Source: Thermoguttaceae bacterium
GTDB taxonomy: Bacteria; Planctomycetota; Planctomycetia; Pirellulales; Thermoguttaceae
Direction of reading: 5' to 3'
Assembly: GCA_017408405.1 (NCBI GenBank)
Contig: JAFQUP010000005.1
Span: forward strand, 1-64,000
DNA length: 64,000 nt
Below the pieces are notes generated by a model. That model was not told where the DNA came from. It searched no databases and saw only the letters and a list, made by a program, of their open reading frames with translations. Within the stretch, counting starts at the first letter, position 1, and each line of letters begins with the position of its first letter. The translations under genes were made by a program, and so were the position numbers. Below are positions 59,370-64,000 of this stretch, piece by piece.

Positions 59370-62300
59370 ATGGATTTTATTCGTTTTTCGATTCAAAACC
59401 CGGTAAAAATCGCGGTTTTCATTATCATGATCCTGATTTTTGGGGTCATTGCTCTGGAACAGATCCCCATTCAGCTCACGCCGGACGTAGATCGGCCAAC
59501 CATTACCGTCTCTACTTCATGGACAGGCAGAAGTCCAGAGGAAGTAGAAGAATCCATTATCCTGGAACAGGAAGAAAAGCTCAAGTCCATTCAGGGACTT
59601 TGGAAAATGACATCTACTGCCCGTCTTGGCCGCGGATTCATTAAACTGGAATTTAACGTTGGCACCGACAAACCGCGCGCGCTTCAAGAAGTCGCGAACA
59701 GTCTGGATGAGGTAAAAGAATACCCGGAAAATGTGGACCGGCCTGTTATCCGAATGCAGGATTCTGCCAGTGATGACGCTGTCATCTATATGATGCTCAC
59801 GGCAGAAGACACTTCTTTCGAAGTGGCTGAAATTTACGATTTTGCGGACCGGTACATTAAGCCGCCGTTTGAACGTATTCTTGGCGTCGCGGAAGTTGAA
59901 ATCCGCGGTGGACGCGAACACGAGCTTCATGTCCGTTTTGATCCGTATAAACTGGCGCAGCATGAAATCAGCCCCGTTGAACTGGTCAACGCGCTGCGTT
60001 CGGACAATGTGAATGAATCTGCCGGAGATATGCCGGGAGGGCGTTTGGATTACCGATACCGAATTCTTGGGCAGTATCGTTCCCTGGAGCCTATTTTGAA
60101 AACCGTCATCAAGCGTGATGTCAATGGTGTTCCGATTCTGATCGAGGACGTGGCCATTCCGGAACTTGTGCTTGAAAAAAGTGTCCACTTTAACCAGAGT
60201 AAGGGACAGACTTCAATGTCAGTCTTTATCAAACGCGAAACCGGCTCCAACGTCCTGGACATTGTGGAGCAGGTCAAAAAGCGTGTTAGCGAGATGAACG
60301 CTCCCGGAGGAACACTCAAGCGTTTCCATCATGACCGATACGGGCTGAAACTTCATATCACCTATGAAGATGGGAACTATATTAATCTCGCTATCGCAAA
60401 CGTTTTGAACAGTCTTTACTCTGGTGGTTTTCTCGCGGTTCTCTGCCTTTTGATTTTCCTCCGCAGTTTCCGTCCGACACTGATCATTGCCGTGGCTATT
60501 CCGCTTTCTGTCATTGGCACTTTCGTCATTCTCTGGGCGGCAGGCCGCAACCTAAACGTAATTTCACTTGCCGGTTTGAGTTTCGCGACTGGAATGGTCG
60601 TTGACAACGCGATCGTTGTGCTCGAAAATACGGACCGTCACCTCTCCAACGGAGAACCATTAGGAAAAGCGTGCTATCTTGCCGTTAAAGAGGTCTGGGG
60701 AGCTCTTCTTTCCTCGACGCTCACGACAATTGCCGTATTCGCGCCGATTCTGACGATTCAGGAAGAAGCAGGTCAATTATTCTACGATCTGGCTCTGGCA
60801 ATCTGCTCCTCCGTCGGGCTTTCACTTATCGTTGCCGTCACGATTATTCCGTGTGCCTGCTCGAAATTCATGAAACCGCCCAAAGAAACTCATGGGTTCA
60901 AAAAATTTGCCCTCAACTTCTTTGGAATTGTTCCTTTCTTTGGGAAGATCAGCGACAAATACGCGGATTTCATTTTCATGCTGACGGCGAAAAACCTTTC
61001 CGGCGTTTGGTGCCGAGTTGTTCTGGTCACGAGCATTACCGTCGCTTCCGTGGCACTTAGTATTCTGCTTATGCCGCCGGCAAGTTACCTTCCCAACGGA
61101 AACAAAAACTTTACCTTCGCGCGGCTCATCGTGCCTCCAAGTTACTCCTTAATGCAGAACTACACGGTGGGAATGCGTATTGAGGACTACATACGCCCAT
61201 TCTGGGAAGCTAAAAATACCGAAGAGATGATGGAGTACCTTAAGAAGAACAACATTCAACTCAGAGACCACCAAACGGGTAAGCCCATTGATCGGGTCCC
61301 CAATCTGCGTGATTTCTTCTTTGTCATCGCGAACAATTCGGTCTTCATGATTGGAATGAGCGGCGACAATCAGAATGTGGCTCCCATTGCGACCATTTTC
61401 TCCAACGCGATGAAAGAGATTCCGGGAGCAACAGGAATGACCCGTCAAGCCTCCATTTTTGGAAAAACCGGCGGTGGTTCAAATGCCGTCACTATTGAAA
61501 TGTTTGGTGATGATTTGGAAAAACTCCGTCCAAGCGCAACCGCGGTTCAGGCCAGAATGCAGAAACTCTTCTCAAAATTCTCCGTAACCGCTACGCCACA
61601 AAACTTTGACGAAGCAGGACCGGAAATTCACCTGAACGTAAATCAGGTACGCGCTAAAGACTTGGGGCTGAGCATTAACGACCTGGCAGTCGCGAGCCGT
61701 GCCTTCATTGACGGCGCGTTTGTCGGCGACTTCAACTACGAAGGAATCAATATCGACCTGATCCTCATCCGGGACCCCAGAGTCCATCTGGATCCATCCA
61801 AATTTCGGGATCTTCCACTCTCTGTCGTGGACGAAAATGGGAAACGTGCGATCATTCCAATTGGGCAGATTCTCGAAGAAGAACTTCACGATTCGACCCA
61901 ACAGATTCAGCGTATCGAGCAGCAGCGTTCCATCACTCTCACCGTCACGCCTCCTCCGACCATGGCTTTGGAAGAAGCGGAACAGATTATTACGGAACAG
62001 ATCGAAGAAGCCCGCCGGGCGGGTGAAGTGCTTCCCGGCATCTTTTACCGTTATTCCGGAAGCTCTGACCGCCTGACTCAGGTTCGAACGGCACTCATGG
62101 GAAAATGGACCGGTATGAATCTGGAATCTATCAAAAGCGTTTTCCTAAGCAGATTTTTCATCGCGCTTCTGTTGACCTATCTGCTGATGGCCGCTCTGTT
62201 TGAGAATTTCATTTATCCGTTGGTCATTCTTTTCAGTGTGCCGCTGGCCGCGGTTGGCGGATTCATTGGACTTTACTGGCTAAAGCAGGTTGACCCAATG

Positions 62301-62834
62301 CAGACGCTCGACGTTTTGACGATGCTTGGTTTCGTCATTCTCATCGGAATCGTGGTGAATAACGCGATCCTGCTCGTCTGCCAGGCTCTCAACTATATGC
62401 GGGGATTTGGCGAGTCTGAAGAAGACCGAATCCAGCCAATGGAGCCGCGTGAAGCAATTCGCGAATCGGTAAGGACCCGAATGCGTCCGATTTTCATGAC
62501 CACTGGAACAAGCGTTTTTGGAATGCTTCCGCTCGTTCTCGGAAGCGACTCCGGAAGTGAACTTTACCGTGGACTGGGGTCTGTCGTTCTCGGCGGTCTC
62601 TCCTTCGCGACTATTTTCACTCTTCTTGTCGTTCCTCTCCTCTTTAGCCTCGTAATCGACGTATTCGGCGCACCGCCGCCAATGGTCTTCGACTTTGAAG
62701 AAGGTGAAAAGAAATCGGAGGAACCCTCAGAAACGGAGTCAGATCCAAAATCGGAGGCGGTTTCTGAAGAAAAAATTCAGGAAAATCCCGAAGATAATCC
62801 GCCCAATGAATCGATTCTGTCTCCCGTGGTCTGA
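59370..62834 (+). CDS. RND-family efflux pump, inner-membrane permease (AcrB/MexB-like)
   Basis: A 1,154-residue proton-driven exporter. It starts MDFIRFSIQNPVKIAVFIIM with the usual first helix, followed by PTITVSTSWTGRSPEEVEES of the porter domain. The central membrane block has IFLRSFRPTLIIAVAIPLSV and the key segment GLSFATGMVVDNAIVVLENT with paired acidic residues. The second half repeats the pattern (RFFIALLLTYLLMAALFENF; PLVILFSVPLAAVGGFIGLY; MLGFVILIGIVVNNAILLVC). It ends in a hydrophilic acidic tail of about 50 residues (EEPSETESDPKSEAVSEEKI), which is unusual. The start at 59370 rather than the upstream GTG is chosen by homology to family starts. No adaptor or outer-membrane gene is adjacent. 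Confidence 0.94.
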   Translation: MDFIRFSIQNPVKIAVFIIMILIFGVIALEQIPIQLTPDVDRPTITVSTSWTGRSPEEVEESIILEQEEKLKSIQGLWKMTSTARLGRGFIKLEFNVGTDKPRALQEVANSLDEVKEYPENVDRPVIRMQDSASDDAVIYMMLTAEDTSFEVAEIYDFADRYIKPPFERILGVAEVEIRGGREHELHVRFDPYKLAQHEISPVELVNALRSDNVNESAGDMPGGRLDYRYRILGQYRSLEPILKTVIKRDVNGVPILIEDVAIPELVLEKSVHFNQSKGQTSMSVFIKRETGSNVLDIVEQVKKRVSEMNAPGGTLKRFHHDRYGLKLHITYEDGNYINLAIANVLNSLYSGGFLAVLCLLIFLRSFRPTLIIAVAIPLSVIGTFVILWAAGRNLNVISLAGLSFATGMVVDNAIVVLENTDRHLSNGEPLGKACYLAVKEVWGALLSSTLTTIAVFAPILTIQEEAGQLFYDLALAICSSVGLSLIVAVTIIPCACSKFMKPPKETHGFKKFALNFFGIVPFFGKISDKYADFIFMLTAKNLSGVWCRVVLVTSITVASVALSILLMPPASYLPNGNKNFTFARLIVPPSYSLMQNYTVGMRIEDYIRPFWEAKNTEEMMEYLKKNNIQLRDHQTGKPIDRVPNLRDFFFVIANNSVFMIGMSGDNQNVAPIATIFSNAMKEIPGATGMTRQASIFGKTGGGSNAVTIEMFGDDLEKLRPSATAVQARMQKLFSKFSVTATPQNFDEAGPEIHLNVNQVRAKDLGLSINDLAVASRAFIDGAFVGDFNYEGINIDLILIRDPRVHLDPSKFRDLPLSVVDENGKRAIIPIGQILEEELHDSTQQIQRIEQQRSITLTVTPPPTMALEEAEQIITEQIEEARRAGEVLPGIFYRYSGSSDRLTQVRTALMGKWTGMNLESIKSVFLSRFFIALLLTYLLMAALFENFIYPLVILFSVPLAAVGGFIGLYWLKQVDPMQTLDVLTMLGFVILIGIVVNNAILLVCQALNYMRGFGESEEDRIQPMEPREAIRESVRTRMRPIFMTTGTSVFGMLPLVLGSDSGSELYRGLGSVVLGGLSFATIFTLLVVPLLFSLVIDVFGAPPPMVFDFEEGEKKSEEPSETESDPKSEAVSEEKIQENPEDNPPNESILSPVV

Positions 62835-62842
62835 CCACCATA

Positions 62843-62878
62843 AAAAACGGCGTCTGGTTTCCCCCAAACGCCGTTTTT
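62843..62878. terminator. bidirectional terminator
   Basis: AAAAACGGCGT (62843-62853) pairs with ACGCCGTTTTT (62868-62878), 14-base loop, between the convergent RND pump gene and the LamG-like gene. Confidence 0.9.
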
Positions 62879-62891
62879 CGTAAAAAAAGAT

Positions 62892-63971
62892 TCACTCCGA
62901 ATAAATCGCGAGCCGTCTCATCTTTCCTTCAAAAAAATGTTGCTTTTCTGAATCACAGCCGACAAAAGGCACTGAATTAATCAAGCTCCGAATAGAAGAG
63001 GCAGGACATTCCGCAACCTGCCGCGAGTCCACTGAAAGTACCAGACGCTGCCCATCATATCGCGCGGTAATGAGAATCCACTTCCCGAAAGTTACGGGCA
63101 ATTGGCTGCGAAGAGTCTGTTTTCGATTTGAAAACGTAATTAATCCTTCCCCATCCAGCGCGATTTTCACGCCCCCCGTATCATGAAAAAGCACCATCTC
63201 TCTTCCCGTTTTCTTTGGCATAATTTCCAGATTGATCCGAAATGGCCCCACTGGAAACGTGCGGCTCTGAAATCTTCCAAATGTCTTTCCGCTAAATTCC
63301 AGAACATTCGCTCCGCTTTCCTCATCCCATATCCATTTTTCCTCTGAAATCAGCATCGGCAAACGCCATCCAGAGGCCGAAAAGATGATATTTTTCTCCG
63401 AATTTTGAGGTTCTTTCAAAGAAAAATCCAACCTGAAATCAGCCCAGGCAGGAATCTCACGTTCTTCCCAAACCGGTGTTTTCATTCGTGAAATCGCGCG
63501 GATCCAGATTCCCCATTCCTCATCAAAATCCGCTCCAGTACGGAGAATCTTTCGCTTCACCATCTCATCGGACGGGCCTGAAATACGACTGACCGGATTA
63601 CTCCATGAAACCCCGTCAGAAACATTCGTAAATCGCGCGTAGTAAACGTCCCATGGAGCTCTTTCCGCCGGAAGCGTCACCTCCCGCCGAAAAACCGGTG
63701 CCTTAATATGGCTGATCTCCTCCTCCCAAACAGGCCATCCGTTACGCACCAGTTCCAGGCGGCCGGCAGCGGTCCAGGTTTTCAGAAGAATAACTGCTTT
63801 TTCTCCTTCCAGACGTAACTCCGCCGGACAGCACGAAAGCTCACTCCAGACGGTACGTACCGTTCTCGGTGTCTCAATATGTCCGCAACGGCGAACCATA
63901 GGCGGAAGTTCCCGAAACACGCTATCCCATTCTTGACCATTCCTTTTTTCAGCCGCCTCTTTTTCTGTCAT
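62892..63971 (-). CDS. LamG-like hypothetical protein, N-terminus possibly beyond the window
   Basis: A 359-residue protein if it starts at the ATG read from 63971, which has GGGAG six bases upstream. The frame stays open to the window edge, so it may be longer. The C-terminal 130 residues look like a concanavalin-type/LamG jelly-roll (FRINLEIMPKKTGREMVLFH; GEGLITFSNRKQTLRSQLPV; TARYDGQRLVLSVDSRQV; FEGKMRRLAIYSE). Residues 75-130 resemble an accessory beta-sandwich domain (WDVYYARFTNVSDGVSWSNP, like the tail strands of PHP/DUF3604 proteins; inference). There is no signal peptide at the visible start, which favours an upstream continuation. Confidence 0.65.
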   Translation of the reverse strand: MTEKEAAEKRNGQEWDSVFRELPPMVRRCGHIETPRTVRTVWSELSCCPAELRLEGEKAVILLKTWTAAGRLELVRNGWPVWEEEISHIKAPVFRREVTLPAERAPWDVYYARFTNVSDGVSWSNPVSRISGPSDEMVKRKILRTGADFDEEWGIWIRAISRMKTPVWEEREIPAWADFRLDFSLKEPQNSEKNIIFSASGWRLPMLISEEKWIWDEESGANVLEFSGKTFGRFQSRTFPVGPFRINLEIMPKKTGREMVLFHDTGGVKIALDGEGLITFSNRKQTLRSQLPVTFGKWILITARYDGQRLVLSVDSRQVAECPASSIRSLINSVPFVGCDSEKQHFFEGKMRRLAIYSE

Positions 63972-64000
63972 CTTCGCTCCCTGAATACGTACCAGACGCC

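Overview
The window looks like a chromosomal segment of a Planctomycetota bacterium, most likely of the Pirellulales/Planctomycetia. The indicators are a DUF1559 type-IV-pilin-like protein (FTLVELLVVIAIIG followed by LLLPAVQQAREAAR), a two-haem HzsA-related beta-propeller protein, a DUF1570-like HExxH protein, an EpsI/DUF3485-like protein, a DUF6677-like membrane protein, WD40 membrane proteins, lpxD, and weak Shine-Dalgarno sites at many starts. The DNA looks moderately AT-rich. By eye, two stretches (about 30.7-33.6 kb and 56.2-58.4 kb) are richer in G and C. No rRNA, insertion sequence, complete prophage or CRISPR array was seen.

Layout. 0-1 kb: edge of a phage-like or accessory operon on the minus strand (a small peptide, a sigma-factor-like protein and an HTH protein cut by the window edge, joined by 4-base overlaps). 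1-3.4 kb: trkA and two membrane proteins. 3.7-3.9 kb: a candidate structured non-coding RNA with its own consensus promoter and terminator. 4-7.3 kb: a SurA/PpiD-like secreted protein with a 12-copy 18-bp repeat, and a DUF1559 protein. 7.5-10.5 kb: the HzsA-related cytochrome. 10.5-12.9 kb: transketolase behind two helically phased palindromes. 13-19.8 kb: an OppF/DppF-type ATPase, a SpoU-family RNA methyltransferase, an RND adaptor, a UDP-sugar pyrophosphorylase and a GT4 glycosyltransferase. 20-23.7 kb: a DUF6268-like envelope protein and a secreted beta-helix protein. 23.8-29 kb (minus): lpxD, apt, recA and a WD40 membrane protein.

30.7-33.6 kb (minus): a polyferredoxin membrane protein overlapping an Fe-S aldo/keto reductase. 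34.4-39 kb: an ABC ATPase, a permease with a histidine-rich outer loop, an EpsI-like protein and a DUF1232 protein. 39-49.5 kb: two secreted acidic proteins, then on the opposite strand a 1,572-residue, mostly disordered protein ending in pilus-secretin N-terminal and BON-like domains, followed by a TPR lipoprotein. 49.6-55.1 kb: a very long HrpA helicase and a small conserved-looking protein. 55.7-56.05 kb: three identical tandem tRNA-Asn genes. 56.2-64 kb: a DUF1570-like peptidase, a TrmH-family methyltransferase, small hypotheticals, an RND efflux pump and a LamG-like protein.

Several genes concern the cell envelope: lpxD, UDP-sugar synthesis plus glycosyltransferase, two RND components encoded about 42 kb apart, and the pilus-like/TPR pair. 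The least explained parts are the 3.7 kb RNA, the 37-49.5 kb group of proteins sharing short acidic-aromatic motifs, and the operator-like repeats upstream of transketolase and of the RND pump. All assignments come from reading the sequence; no database search was run.
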